Source: an uncultured Cytophagales bacterium
GTDB taxonomy: Bacteria; Bacteroidota; Bacteroidia; Cytophagales; Thermonemataceae
NCBI GenBank assembly: GCA_938002655.1
Contig: CALLAC010000007.1
Coordinates: 119,129 to 183,128, forward strand
Direction: 5' to 3'
DNA length: 64,000 nucleotides
Under the pieces are notes generated by a model. It had not been told where the DNA came from. It did not search any database and saw only the letters and a program-made list of their open reading frames with translations. The position numbers and the translations under genes are program-made. Position 1 is the stretch's first letter; every line of letters starts with the position of its first letter. Of the stretch, positions 35,313 to 46,732 are shown piece by piece.

Positions 35313-36025
35313 GTTTTAGCAACGAACCTGTTGTATCGGTAAAAGATACTACCATTTTTCAAAAACAGCATGTAGTTTTGAGTGATGTTTTTTTTGAAAT
35401 TGCCAAAGGTGAATTTGTGTATCTGATAGGCAGAACAGGAAGCGGAAAAAGTTCTTTACTCAAAACTCTTTATGCCGATTTGCCTTTGTATAGTGGCGAC
35501 ATTGTGGTGGCAGGCTTTCAGTTGTATCAAATTCCTCGCAAACAAATTCCCTTTTTGCGTCGTAAAATTGGCATAGTCTTTCAAGATTTTCAGCTTTTGA
35601 TGGACAGAAGCGTAACCGAAAACTTGCTCTTCGCAATGCGAGCCACTGGTTGGAAAGATACTTCTAAAATCAAACAAAGGCTCTCGGAAGTGCTTTTGAA
35701 AGTGGGCTTGGGTGCGGTAGGCAATAAAATGCCTCATCAACTTTCAGGGGGTGAGCAACAACGTGTCGTCATTGCCCGAGCCTTAATCAATGAACCTTAT
35801 ATTCTCTTTGCCGATGAACCCACAGGCAACTTAGACCCCCAAGTAGCCGACGAGATTATGGAAATCTTCGTGCAAATCAATCGAAGCGGCACAGCTGTTC
35901 TGATGGCTACCCACAACTATCAATTCCTCGAAAAGTACCCTGCTCGTATACTAAAATGCGAAAATGGCAGAGTTTTAGACTCCAATATGCACGAATTTGA
36001 TTACCGTACCACTTGGATATACTGA
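35309..36025 (+). CDS. ftsE: Cell-division ATPase FtsE
   Basis: A 238-residue ABC ATPase. Walker A is GRTGSGKSS, the Q loop IGIVFQDFQLL, the signature LSGGEQQRVVIARAL and Walker B YILFADEPTGNLD, and the whole matches FtsE closely. With FtsX it controls septal peptidoglycan hydrolases from the cytoplasmic face. ftsX is not adjacent, as is usual in this group. It is coupled to the 67-residue protein upstream by an ATGA overlap. Confidence 0.9.
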   Translation: MSFSNEPVVSVKDTTIFQKQHVVLSDVFFEIAKGEFVYLIGRTGSGKSSLLKTLYADLPLYSGDIVVAGFQLYQIPRKQIPFLRRKIGIVFQDFQLLMDRSVTENLLFAMRATGWKDTSKIKQRLSEVLLKVGLGAVGNKMPHQLSGGEQQRVVIARALINEPYILFADEPTGNLDPQVADEIMEIFVQINRSGTAVLMATHNYQFLEKYPARILKCENGRVLDSNMHEFDYRTTWIY

Positions 36026-36190
36026 CTTTTTGTCTTTACTTGTCTTAATTTTTCATAAAAAAAGACATTTTGTCGCTTTTATCCCTTCAAAATCTGTCAA
36101 AATTCACTCAAAAGAGGTTTGGCAAACATTTCGCTACAAAGGTAAATGAAAACCTAAAAAAAGAATGTTCAACCTAAACCCTATACAACT

Positions 36191-36622
36191 ATGACACTCG
36201 TAAAAAGAAACAACTCATTTTTCCCCACACTTTCATCAATTTTTGATGATTTCTTCACCAACGATTGGGGACTAAAAAATTCGCCTTTGGCAACTGTGCC
36301 TGCGGTAAATATTCGTGAAAACGAAGATTCTTTTGTCGTAGAACTCGCCGCACCTGGCAAAAACAAAGAAGATTTCAACATCAATCTTGACCACAACGTG
36401 CTCACTATTTCCTCTGAAAGCAAAAACGAAAAAGAGGAAAAAGATGCCAACTACACTCGCAGAGAGTTTAGTTACAGCAGTTTCCAAAGAAGTTTCGTTT
36501 TGCCCAATAGTGTAGATAGCGACAAAATTTCTGCCTCTTACGAAAAGGGTGTTTTACACATCACTATCCCTAAAAAAGAAGAAGCCAAGAAAAAACCTGT
36601 AAGAACCATTGAAATCGCTTAA
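36191..36622 (+). CDS. Small heat-shock protein, Hsp20/alpha-crystallin family
   Basis: A 143-residue chaperone. The alpha-crystallin domain (about residues 38-130) has the expected blocks VNIRENEDSFVVELAAPGKN, FNINLDHNVLTIS, RREFSYSSFQRSFVLPNSVD, and the C-terminal ISASYEKGVLHITIPK with the GVL motif. It holds unfolding proteins in soluble complexes in the cytoplasm. It has no signal peptide. The gap upstream (36026-36190) shows no perfect housekeeping promoter, so a heat-shock-specific control is possible. Confidence 0.92.
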   Translation: MTLVKRNNSFFPTLSSIFDDFFTNDWGLKNSPLATVPAVNIRENEDSFVVELAAPGKNKEDFNINLDHNVLTISSESKNEKEEKDANYTRREFSYSSFQRSFVLPNSVDSDKISASYEKGVLHITIPKKEEAKKKPVRTIEIA

Positions 36623-36648
36623 AAAACGTTTCTGATTGCAGTCAATTC

Positions 36649-36684
36649 AAACCTTATGGTTTTTGCAAACCATAAGGTTTTTTG
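36649..36684 (+). terminator. Rho-independent terminator after hsp20
   Basis: AAACCTTATGGTTT (36649-36662) and AAACCATAAGGTTT (36667-36680) form a perfect 14-bp stem with a 4-nt loop and a following U-rich tract. It closes the hsp20 unit and sits just before the gyrB promoter. Confidence 0.85.
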
Positions 36685-36715
36685 TTTTTTCTTTTCCAAA
36701 ATTTTCCTACCTTTG
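36681..36715 (+). promoter_or_regulatory. Promoter of gyrB
   Basis: TTTG at 36681-36684 (within the terminator's T-tract), a 23-nt spacer and the perfect -7 element TACCTTTG at 36708-36715, about 35 nt before the gyrB ATG at 36751. Confidence 0.6.
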
Positions 36716-36744
36716 TATGTTTGAAATTTATGAAATCTTAATGA

Positions 36745-38739
<1,995 letters not shown>

Positions 38740-38805
38740 GACTTGCTTTTTAAACGAAAATTTATCGGAAACTTGTTTCTCACAAACCACATACTTTGCT
38801 CTGTG

Positions 38806-38813
38806 TAACTTTG
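38806..38813 (+). promoter_or_regulatory. Candidate -7 element of the E1 gene
   Basis: A perfect TAACTTTG about 44 nt before the ATG at 38857. I found no TTTG or TTG at the right distance upstream, so it is an incomplete promoter. Confidence 0.35.
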
Positions 38814-38856
38814 CTTCTAAAACTTACTTTCTTGCAAAAGATTCAGCTTAATTTGT

Positions 38857-40833
38857 ATGAATTACGGCAAATATTCCTTTGATAACGATACGCTTATCAA
38901 ACTTTACAAGGCTCTTGTGAAACCTCGTCTGATAGAAGAAAAAATGCTCATTCTATTGCGTCAGGGTAGAATTAGCAAGTGGTTTTCGGGAATAGGACAA
39001 GAAGCTATATCCGTAGGCTCTACGATGGCATTGGAAACAGACGAATTCATATTCCCTTTGCATAGAAATTTGGGGGTTTTTACCACTCGCAATCTACCTT
39101 TACACAAACTTTTTGCTCAATGGCAAGGCAAAGAAAGTGGCTATACCAAAGGCAGAGATCGATCGTTTCACTTTGGCACTTTGGAGAATCATATTGTAGG
39201 AATGATTTCGCACTTGGGTCCGCAAATGTCAGTAGCTGATGGCGTAGCTTTGGCTCATAAACTTTCCAAAGAAGAAAAAGTTACTCTTGCTTACTGTGGC
39301 GATGGAGCTACCAGCGAAGGTGAATTTCATGAAGCTATCAACGTTGCCGCTGTATGGGATTTGCCCGTAATTTTCTTAATTGAAAACAATGGCTATGGGC
39401 TTTCTACCCCCAACCATGAGCAATACCGATGTGATTACTTGGTCGATAAGGCTATTGGGTATGGCATAGAAGGCTACCAGGTAGATGGTAACAATATTTT
39501 AGCCGTCTATGATTTGATTAGCAAACTTGCCAAAGATATTCGCAAAAACCCGCATCCTGTTCTAGTAGAAGCTATTACATTTCGTATGCGAGGACATGAA
39601 GAAGCCTCTGGCACCAAGTATGTTCCCCAAGAACTTTTAGACGCTTGGGCTACCAAAGACCCCGTCAGCAATTATGAAAATTATCTCTTTAAGCAGGGAA
39701 TTTTGAGCCAAACAATGATACACGAAATCAAGAGGCATTTTAAGCAAGAAATTGAAGAGAACTTAGAAATCGCTTTTGCCGCTCCTTATCCTAGCCCTTC
39801 GGTAGAAAAAGAACTAGCAGATGTATATTTCCCTTACACCCAAGAAGTCATTCCGCCACAAGCCCCCAGTATTTCTCAAAAACGTTTTGTAGATGCTATC
39901 AGCGATGCTCTACGTCAGTCTATGCAAAAATATCCTAACTTAATACTTATGGGGCAAGACATCGCCGAATATGGAGGGGTTTTCAAGGTTACTGAAGGTT
40001 TTGTAGAAGAATTTGGCAAAGAAAGAGTAAGAAACACGCCTCTCTGCGAATCGGCAATTGTAGGAACAGCTATAGGGCTTTCACTCAAAGGCTACAAAGC
40101 AATGGTAGAAATGCAATTTGCTGATTTTGTAACCTGTGCCTTCAATCAGATTGTCAATTATTTAGCAAAACTGCACTATCGTTGGGGAGCCAATGCCGAT
40201 GTAGTAATACGTATGCCTACGGGGGCAAATACTACTGCTGGACCTTTCCACTCACAATCTAACGAAGCATGGTTTTTTCATACCCCTGGCTTAAAGATAG
40301 TTTATCCATCCAATCCTTACGATGCCAAAGGCTTGCTCAATGCCGCTATCGAAGACCCAAATCCTGTAATGTATTTCGAACACAAATATTTGTATCGCTC
40401 TGTTTCAGACGAAATCCCTGACGATTACTATACTTGCCCTATTGGAAAAGCTAAATTAGTAGCCGAAGGCGATGAAATGAGCATCATTACCTATGGCTTA
40501 TGCGTACATTGGGCAAAACAGCTATTGGAGGAACTGAACATTTCAGCAGATTTAATTGACTTACGAACCCTCTTACCTTGGGATAATGAAACAGTTGCTC
40601 AATCAGTGAAAAAGACAGGCAAAGTGCTGATAGTTCACGAAGATACCCTCACTGGTGGCATAGGAGCAGAAATCGCCGCTTGGATAGGCGAACACTTATT
40701 CAAATATCTAGACGCCCCCGTAATGCGTGAAGCAAGTCTGGATACTCCTGTTCCTTTTACTCGCTCACTGGAAGAGCAGTTTTTACCTTTTGGGCGTATG
40801 CGAAAAAAAATGATTGAACTGCGGAATTTTTAA
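38857..40833 (+). CDS. 2-oxoacid dehydrogenase E1, fused alpha and beta subunits
   Basis: A 658-residue thiamine-diphosphate enzyme in which the alpha chain (about 1-320) is joined to the beta chain (about 335-658). The alpha part has the ThDP motif GDGATSEGEFHEAINVAAVW and FLIENNGYG; the beta part has LILMGQDIAEYGGVFKVTEG and ending residues TPVPFTRSLEE. It is the decarboxylating component of a pyruvate- or branched-chain 2-oxoacid dehydrogenase complex; the sequence near the alpha active site, FSGIGQEAISVG, is more like the branched-chain/acetoin type. Fused E1 is common in Bacteroidota. E2 and E3 genes are not adjacent. Confidence 0.88.
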   Translation: MNYGKYSFDNDTLIKLYKALVKPRLIEEKMLILLRQGRISKWFSGIGQEAISVGSTMALETDEFIFPLHRNLGVFTTRNLPLHKLFAQWQGKESGYTKGRDRSFHFGTLENHIVGMISHLGPQMSVADGVALAHKLSKEEKVTLAYCGDGATSEGEFHEAINVAAVWDLPVIFLIENNGYGLSTPNHEQYRCDYLVDKAIGYGIEGYQVDGNNILAVYDLISKLAKDIRKNPHPVLVEAITFRMRGHEEASGTKYVPQELLDAWATKDPVSNYENYLFKQGILSQTMIHEIKRHFKQEIEENLEIAFAAPYPSPSVEKELADVYFPYTQEVIPPQAPSISQKRFVDAISDALRQSMQKYPNLILMGQDIAEYGGVFKVTEGFVEEFGKERVRNTPLCESAIVGTAIGLSLKGYKAMVEMQFADFVTCAFNQIVNYLAKLHYRWGANADVVIRMPTGANTTAGPFHSQSNEAWFFHTPGLKIVYPSNPYDAKGLLNAAIEDPNPVMYFEHKYLYRSVSDEIPDDYYTCPIGKAKLVAEGDEMSIITYGLCVHWAKQLLEELNISADLIDLRTLLPWDNETVAQSVKKTGKVLIVHEDTLTGGIGAEIAAWIGEHLFKYLDAPVMREASLDTPVPFTRSLEEQFLPFGRMRKKMIELRNF

Positions 40834-40891
40834 TTTTTTCTCTTATTGCTACCCAAAAATTTGCTAAATTGCGCCCCAATTTTTCAATTTT

Positions 40892-41359
40892 ATGGGAAAG
40901 GCGAAAGAGTCCATCCACAAGAGCATAAATATTCTGAACCGACAGGCTTCGTTCAATTATCATTTTCTTGAAACTTTTATCGCAGGTATTGTGCTCACAG
41001 GTACGGAAATAAAATCTGTAAGACAAGGAAAAGTTCAGCTATCAAATGCTTATTGCTACATAGAAGACAGTGAGGCTTGGATTATACAAATGCACATTGC
41101 TCCTTATAGCGAAGGCACACACTACAACCACGAACCTTTACGAAAGCGAAAATTATTACTGAAAAAAAAGGAAATCCGTAAATTAGAAAAAGGTTTAGAA
41201 GAAAAAGGCTTAACTATTGTTCCTGTTCGCTTGTTTATTAACGATAGAGGTTGGGCAAAGCTGGAAATTGCCCTTGCCAAAGGTAAAAAACTATACGATA
41301 AACGAGAAACCATCAAAGAACGCGATTTAAAGCGAGAAATAGCAAGAGAAGAAGGTTAG
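40892..41359 (+). CDS. smpB: SsrA-binding protein SmpB
   Basis: A 155-residue basic RNA-binding protein that delivers tmRNA to stalled ribosomes. It has the SmpB core: INILNRQASFNYHFLETFIA, GIVLTGTEIKSVRQGKVQL, YCYIEDSEAWIIQMHIAPY, and the C-terminal tail KLYDKRETIKERDLKREIAR. Length is typical. It is 58 nt after E1 and 25 nt before rbfA, probably one operon with rbfA. Confidence 0.95.
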   Translation: MGKAKESIHKSINILNRQASFNYHFLETFIAGIVLTGTEIKSVRQGKVQLSNAYCYIEDSEAWIIQMHIAPYSEGTHYNHEPLRKRKLLLKKKEIRKLEKGLEEKGLTIVPVRLFINDRGWAKLEIALAKGKKLYDKRETIKERDLKREIAREEG

Positions 41360-41384
41360 TTTTTACGCTAAAATTTCAATAACT

Positions 41385-41798
41385 ATGGAAAGCAAACGCC
41401 AACAAAAAGTAGCTCGGCTTATTCAGCGAGAACTTGCTGAAATCTTTCAAGCCGATACCAAAGGAATGTTTGAAGGTAAGTTCATTACTGTTACTTTGGT
41501 ACGTATTAGCCCCGATTTATCAGTTGCTAAAATTTATGTAAGTTTTCTGAACGAAAAAGACAAAAAATATGCTCTCGCCAAGCTAGAAGAAAAACACAAA
41601 TACATTAAAAGTGAGCTGGTAAGGCGAATTGGTAAGCAAATTCGTATTATGCCCGAATTACACTTTTATTTAGACGATACAAGTGAATGTGCTTCTCAAA
41701 TTGAAAGTCTTTTCCAAAAAATAGAAATCCCTCCTGCCGACAAAGACTACAAAATTGAAGGCTACGAGGTAAAAAAAGATGACTTAGAAAATTTGTAA
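41385..41798 (+). CDS. rbfA: Ribosome-binding factor A
   Basis: A 137-residue KH-like protein needed for maturation of the 30S subunit (16S rRNA 5' end). It starts ESKRQQKVARLIQRELAEIF, then VTLVRISPDLSVAKIYVSFL, and ends with the conserved RIMPELHFYLDDT. The acidic/Lys-rich C-terminal tail after residue 115 is usual. It follows smpB by 25 nt. Confidence 0.93.
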   Translation: MESKRQQKVARLIQRELAEIFQADTKGMFEGKFITVTLVRISPDLSVAKIYVSFLNEKDKKYALAKLEEKHKYIKSELVRRIGKQIRIMPELHFYLDDTSECASQIESLFQKIEIPPADKDYKIEGYEVKKDDLENL

Positions 41799-41828
41799 GC
41801 TAAAAAATATTTTTTCAAAAAAAAAGCC

Positions 41829-41836
41829 TAAATTTG
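41829..41836 (+). promoter_or_regulatory. Candidate -7 element of the OmpA-family gene
   Basis: A perfect TAAATTTG about 47 nt before the ATG at 41883. No -33 element lies at the usual distance. Confidence 0.35.
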
Positions 41837-41882
41837 AAACGTATTCATTTCAAATTACGTATTCAAATTAAAAGGTAATTTT

Positions 41883-43241
41883 ATGAAAAAAACATCTCTC
41901 GTATTGTTGCTTGTATGCTTCTGTGTAGCTCTGACAAGCGAAGGGCAAGTAATAGACCCCAAACGTGCCGCCAAAAGAAAAGCTGAACAACGTGCTAATA
42001 CTCGTATAGATCAAGGCATTGATAGAGTATTTGACAAAGCGGAAGAAGGCGTAGGTAATATGTTCAAGAAAAAAAAGAAGAAAAATAACGATAGTAATAA
42101 CAATGACAACTCTCCCAACAACAATAATCAGCAATCCAATAGCAACCCACAATCTAACGACAAGGGTCAAAATAGTGGTGGCGGCTCATCATCAGATTTT
42201 CAGGTAAATTCTAAATTTGATTTTGTTTCGGGAGAAAAAGTAGTAGCCGTAGAAGATTTCACCCAAGATGCTATCGGCGATTTTCCTGCCAAATGGAACA
42301 CCAACGGCACAGGCGAAGTGGTTACTTTGGGCAACAGCTCTACTCGTTGGCTGAAAATAGGTGCCGAAACCGTACTTTATCCTGAATTTATCAACAATTT
42401 GCCCGAAAATTTTACTTTCGAGTTTGATTTGGCTTGCAACAATGGCTTTAACTTTTATTCTAGTTGGTTGTTCATAAATTTTGCCGCAACCAATCCCAAA
42501 GATAAAGCCTTTATGAATGAGTGGCGTTACTATGGAAATAAATCGAATGGGGTGAGGGTAGGGCTACACCCACAATCGGCAGGTGGACAGCAAGGGAGAA
42601 AAGGTATTTGGGTATATCAAGAAGGAAAAGAAGTTGTAAGAAATGAGTCTGATTTTCAGAGTTTTCATCATCAAAAAGCTACCCAAGTACATGTATCCGT
42701 ATGGCGACAAAAAAGTCGTTTACGTGTATATGTAAATCAGGAAAAGATTTTAGATATTCCCAAAGCCTTTGAAGATAATATCAAATACAATCGTATTTTG
42801 TTCACTACAGGTGGATACCATAACGGCAATGATAGTTATTTTATTGCCAATTTGCGTTTGGCAGTAGGTGCCCCTGATACCCGCAACAAGCTCATTACCG
42901 AAGGAAAATTTGTAACCACAGGTATTACTTTTGATGTAGGAAGCGACAGAATAAAACCCGACTCTTATGGTGTAATTCGTGAAATAGGACTTGTTTTGCA
43001 AGAAAACCCGAATGTTCGCATCAAAATCATTGGACATACCGATAGCGATGGAAATGCTCAAACCAATTTAGAACTCTCCAAAAAACGCTCTCTTTCTGTA
43101 AAAAATGCCTTATCAAAGGAATTTGGAATAGATGCTTCTCGTATAGAAACCGAAGGGAAAGGTGCTTCCGAACCCATAGACAGCAACAATACCCCCCAAG
43201 GCAAAGCTAATAACCGAAGAGTAGAATTTGTGAAATTATGA
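41883..43241 (+). CDS. OmpA-family outer-membrane protein with Asn-rich linker
   Basis: A 452-residue protein with a signal peptide (about 1-21, ending SEGQ). A basic/Lys-rich segment (to about 70) precedes a low-complexity Asn/Ser/Gln linker (about 66-105). A beta-rich central domain (about 120-330) starts EDFTQDAIGDFPAKWNTNG and looks like a LamG/concanavalin-type sandwich. The C-terminal OmpA domain (about 340-452) keeps FDVGSDRIKPDSYGVIREIG, IIGHTDSDGNAQTN and the peptidoglycan-binding N/R pair in NNRRVEFVKL. It probably anchors the outer membrane to the cell wall while displaying the central domain. A strong terminator follows. Confidence 0.88.
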   Translation: MKKTSLVLLLVCFCVALTSEGQVIDPKRAAKRKAEQRANTRIDQGIDRVFDKAEEGVGNMFKKKKKKNNDSNNNDNSPNNNNQQSNSNPQSNDKGQNSGGGSSSDFQVNSKFDFVSGEKVVAVEDFTQDAIGDFPAKWNTNGTGEVVTLGNSSTRWLKIGAETVLYPEFINNLPENFTFEFDLACNNGFNFYSSWLFINFAATNPKDKAFMNEWRYYGNKSNGVRVGLHPQSAGGQQGRKGIWVYQEGKEVVRNESDFQSFHHQKATQVHVSVWRQKSRLRVYVNQEKILDIPKAFEDNIKYNRILFTTGGYHNGNDSYFIANLRLAVGAPDTRNKLITEGKFVTTGITFDVGSDRIKPDSYGVIREIGLVLQENPNVRIKIIGHTDSDGNAQTNLELSKKRSLSVKNALSKEFGIDASRIETEGKGASEPIDSNNTPQGKANNRRVEFVKL

Positions 43242-43250
43242 TTGTATTTT

Positions 43251-43287
43251 GCAAAGGTTTCGCTTGAAGCGAAACCTTTGCTTTTTT
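43251..43287 (+). terminator. Rho-independent terminator after the OmpA-family gene
   Basis: GCAAAGGTTTCGCTT (43251-43265) and AAGCGAAACCTTTGC (43267-43281) form an almost loopless inverted repeat, effectively a stem of about 13 bp with a UUGAA loop, followed by six T (43282-43287). Confidence 0.85.
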
Positions 43288-43288
43288 A

Positions 43289-44983
43289 TCAATATCCTGC
43301 CGCTTGTCCATCTTTTCGACTTTCTGAAGCTCCATAGTAGACTTTCTTTTCTCCATCATACCAAATAGCCTGATAGCCTCCGTAGTTTCCCAAAGCAAAG
43401 CCAACCTTATGCCCCATTTGCATAAGTTTGCGGATTTCTTCGTATCCAAATCCACTTTCTAAAGTTATCGTGCCACCTCTTGTATCTCTTTTTTGAGCCT
43501 CTGTGGGGTCAGTAGAGCCGTAGTGGTCTATCCGAGGGGCATCACCCGCCTCCTGAATATTCATGTTGAAATCTACGATATTCATTACAATTTGCACGTG
43601 CCCTAAAGGCTGGAAATCACCTCCCATTACCCCAAAAGCCATAAGTGGCTTGCCGTTTTTTGTCAGAAAAGCAGGAATAATTGTGTGAAAAGGTCTTTTT
43701 TGGGGAGCATACACGTTGTTATGCCCTTCTTGTAAAGAAAAAAGTTCTCCTCTATTTTGCAACATAAAACCAAGCCCATCAGGAATAACCCCCGAACCCA
43801 TACCCCGATAGTTACTCTGTATCAGCGAAACCATATTACCGTCTTTATCGGCTGTACAGAGATAAATAGTTTCTTGAGCAAAATTTTCGCCTGCTATAAA
43901 ATTGTAGCTGGCTCGGTCGGACTGAATGAGTTCTCGGCGTTTTTGGGCATATTCTTTTGAAATAAGCTGTTTGATTGGAATTTTGGCAAATTCGGGGTCA
44001 GCATAATATTTAGCTCTATCTTCAAAAACTAACTTTTTGGCTTCTGTAAAAAGATGAATGTGCCGAGCCGTTCCAAAATCTTCGGGTTTGAACTCAAAAC
44101 CTTCTAAAATATTGAGCATTTGCAAAACAGTTGCTCCTTGCCCATTTGGGGGCAGTTCCCAAACATCATAACCTCTATAATTAGTAGAAAGAGGCTCCAC
44201 CCATTCTGATTTGTGGCTGGCTAAATCTTCGTAACTCAGAAAGCCTCCCTGCTTTTTGACACTTTCTGCAATGATTTTTGCTATTTCCCCCTTATAAAAC
44301 TCATCTCTGCCTCCTTTGGCTATCTTTCGGTAAGTATTCGCCAGTGCAGGATTGCGAAAAATATCTCCTTTCTGTGGTGCTTTGCCAGCAATAGTATAAG
44401 TTTCCTTAAAATTAGGATTATTTTGAAAACGATTGAAAGATGCCTGCATATAATATGCAATGAGTTCGGTAACAGGAAAGCCTTTTTCTGCGTATTCAAT
44501 AGAAGGCTGTAAAATTTCCTGCATTTTTAGTTTGCCAAATTTTTTGTGTAATTCAAACCAACCATCTACTGCTCCGGGTACACTAATAGGCAAAACCCCA
44601 AAAGCAGGAATAGAAGTATAGCCTTTTTGTTTGAAATATTCTAAAGTAAGGCTTTTAGGCGACCTGCCCGAAGCATTTAAGCCATAGAGTTTTTGTGTTT
44701 TTGCATCCCATACGATAGCAAACAAATCGCCTCCGATACCACAGCCTGTGGGCTCCATAAGTCCGAGGGCGGCATTGGCGGCAATAGCGGCATCAATAGC
44801 ATTACCCCCTTTTTTAAGTACTTCCAAACCTATTTGCGTAGCAAGTGGGTGGCTAGTCGCAACCATTCCATTTTGCCCAATTACTTCTGAACGTGTAGCA
44901 AAGTTTCTGCCCGTAATGCGGTCTTGGGCAAAAACAACTTGCACACCTATTGTACAAAGCATCAAAAGTATTGATTTTAGCAT
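43289..44983 (-). CDS. ggt: Gamma-glutamyltransferase
   Basis: A 564-residue exported Ntn hydrolase. From the ATG at 44983 there is a clean signal peptide (MLKSILLMLCTIGVQVVFAQ); the longer frame to 45019 is rejected. The large-subunit block GGNAIDAAIAANAALGLMEP is intact. The catalytic Thr sits at about residue 372 in QETIYLCTADKDGNMVSLIQ, seven residues before the DKDGN motif exactly as in E. coli GGT, and cleavage there would make the two subunits. The oxyanion Gly pair and GSGVIPDGLG are present. It hydrolyses or transfers gamma-glutamyl groups of glutathione in the periplasm. Confidence 0.92.
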   Translation of the reverse strand: MLKSILLMLCTIGVQVVFAQDRITGRNFATRSEVIGQNGMVATSHPLATQIGLEVLKKGGNAIDAAIAANAALGLMEPTGCGIGGDLFAIVWDAKTQKLYGLNASGRSPKSLTLEYFKQKGYTSIPAFGVLPISVPGAVDGWFELHKKFGKLKMQEILQPSIEYAEKGFPVTELIAYYMQASFNRFQNNPNFKETYTIAGKAPQKGDIFRNPALANTYRKIAKGGRDEFYKGEIAKIIAESVKKQGGFLSYEDLASHKSEWVEPLSTNYRGYDVWELPPNGQGATVLQMLNILEGFEFKPEDFGTARHIHLFTEAKKLVFEDRAKYYADPEFAKIPIKQLISKEYAQKRRELIQSDRASYNFIAGENFAQETIYLCTADKDGNMVSLIQSNYRGMGSGVIPDGLGFMLQNRGELFSLQEGHNNVYAPQKRPFHTIIPAFLTKNGKPLMAFGVMGGDFQPLGHVQIVMNIVDFNMNIQEAGDAPRIDHYGSTDPTEAQKRDTRGGTITLESGFGYEEIRKLMQMGHKVGFALGNYGGYQAIWYDGEKKVYYGASESRKDGQAAGY

Positions 44984-45083
44984 ATATTTACGCGTTTTAT
45001 TTTTCAAAACGCAAAACAATCAGATAAATTTTGGTTGAATGCAGAAATTAGCCAAAGACTTCCCCAAAAGTTATAAAAAACAC

Positions 45084-45091
45084 TAATTTTG
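45084..45091 (+). promoter_or_regulatory. Candidate -7 element of the NFACT gene
   Basis: A perfect TAATTTTG about 35 nt before the ATG at 45126; no matching -33 element was seen. Confidence 0.35.
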
Positions 45092-45125
45092 CCTCTTATA
45101 TCATAGAATACGATTTCAAAATGCT

Positions 45126-46679
45126 ATGATGCACCAAAATTATTACTTCTTGCGTGCTTTTGTCCAAGAAATTGAACCTATCTTGAAAGGAATGGAGCTG
45201 GCTACTTGTTTTTCTCAAAACAAAGACGAAATCATTTTCGGTTTTTGCAAACCACAGCAAGATTTGTACATCAGAGCTATTCTGCAAAGTGATTTTGCTT
45301 GCTTTCATACCTTAGATGAATTTCACAGAGCTAAAAAAAATACCATCGAACTTTTTGAAAATGCCATTGGCAAAAAAGTTTTAGCAGTAGCAAGCACTCT
45401 AAACGACCGCTCTTGGGCTATTTTTTTAGAGCAAAATCTCACGCTACTTTTCAAAATGTATGGCAACCGAGCTAATATACTACTTTTTGAAAATGATGAA
45501 GTTTTGGATATTTTTCATAAAAAACTTCAAAACGATTGGAACCTAAAACTTTCGGCTCTTGCCAAACCCATTGAGCAAACTTGGGAAAACTTTTGCCTCC
45601 AAAATCATAACATTAAAGCCATTTTCCCTACTTTTGATAAGCATCTACTTACTCTCATTCAAGCGGATAGCCCTGAAATACTTTGGCAAAAAGCCTTTTC
45701 CTTACACCAAAAACTCTTACAACCGCAATTTTGGGTGGGTACATTTCAGAATTTACCTGCTTTAAGTCTTGTGGAAGGAATTTTGGAAAATGAAACTCAA
45801 TTTTTCTCTGCCATTGAGGCTCTCAATTCATTTTATTATGCTTATGTACGAGTTTCTCAATTTGCCAAAGAGCACGAACAAGCCAAAAAAAACATAGAAA
45901 AACTTTTAGAAAAAACCGAAAATTATTTGCAAAAAACCCATCAGAAGCTCCAAGAATTAGAGGAAAGCAAAAATTTAGAAAAAATTGGGCATATTCTTAT
46001 GGCTCATCTGCACCAAATTCCTCAAAAAGCCGAAAGCATCACGCTTACCGATTTCTACACCGAAAAGCCCATTACTATCAAACTCAAACCCGAACTTTCA
46101 CCACAAAAGAATGCTGAATGGTACTACAAAAAAGCCAAAAATCAGAAAATAGAAAGAACCAAGCTAAAAGAAAACTTGCAAGCCCGAGAGCTTTACAAAG
46201 ATGTTTTGCGAAATCATCTAGAAAAAATCAGGCAAATAACCCAACTCAAAGAACTTCGTAGCTATTTGAAAGAAAACAAGTTAGATTTGCAAGAAGAGAA
46301 AAATACCGAAGCCGTTCCTTTCAAGGTTTTTCAGATAGAAGGATTTACCATTCTTGTAGGCAAAAATGCTCAAAACAACGATTTGCTTACACAAAAATAT
46401 GCCTATAAAGAAGACTTATGGCTTCATGCTAAAGATGTGAGTGGCTCTCATGTGATTATCAAATACCAAGCAGGCAAAAACTTCCCCAAATCAGTAATTG
46501 AAAAAGCGGCACAGCTGGCGGCTTATTTTTCAAAAAGACGAAACGAATCACTCTGCCCTGTAATTGTTACTCCTAAAAAATTTATCCGAAAAACCAAAGA
46601 TTTACAAGCAGGAGAAGTGATTGTAGAAAAAGAAACTATAATATTAGTAGAACCTCTTGCCCCTGAAAAATTATTGTAA
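45126..46679 (+). CDS. NFACT-family ribosome quality-control protein (RqcH-like)
   Basis: A 517-residue protein of the NFACT/Rqc2-RqcH-FbpA family. Residues about 1-200 resemble the divergent NFACT-N domain, 240-385 are coiled-coil rich (KTENYLQKTHQKLQELEES), and the C-terminal NFACT-R domain is clear: LVGKNAQNNDLLTQKYAYKE, LWLHAKDVSGSHVIIKY, and CPVIVTPKKFIRKTK. In other bacteria RqcH binds split 50S subunits with peptidyl-tRNA and adds Ala tails. The N-terminal half lacks an obvious strong catalytic signature and is shorter than in Firmicutes, so the tailing activity is not proven. Confidence 0.82.
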   Translation: MMHQNYYFLRAFVQEIEPILKGMELATCFSQNKDEIIFGFCKPQQDLYIRAILQSDFACFHTLDEFHRAKKNTIELFENAIGKKVLAVASTLNDRSWAIFLEQNLTLLFKMYGNRANILLFENDEVLDIFHKKLQNDWNLKLSALAKPIEQTWENFCLQNHNIKAIFPTFDKHLLTLIQADSPEILWQKAFSLHQKLLQPQFWVGTFQNLPALSLVEGILENETQFFSAIEALNSFYYAYVRVSQFAKEHEQAKKNIEKLLEKTENYLQKTHQKLQELEESKNLEKIGHILMAHLHQIPQKAESITLTDFYTEKPITIKLKPELSPQKNAEWYYKKAKNQKIERTKLKENLQARELYKDVLRNHLEKIRQITQLKELRSYLKENKLDLQEEKNTEAVPFKVFQIEGFTILVGKNAQNNDLLTQKYAYKEDLWLHAKDVSGSHVIIKYQAGKNFPKSVIEKAAQLAAYFSKRRNESLCPVIVTPKKFIRKTKDLQAGEVIVEKETIILVEPLAPEKLL

Positions 46680-46732
46680 ATCAGCTAAAAAATATTTTTA
46701 CAAAGAAAAATTAAAAAAATTTGCCAAAAAAA

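Noticed and set aside
43251..43287. Hairpin as a bidirectional terminator for the ggt gene as well
   Set aside because: On the minus strand the sequence after the stem is not U-rich, so it serves only the plus-strand gene by sequence.
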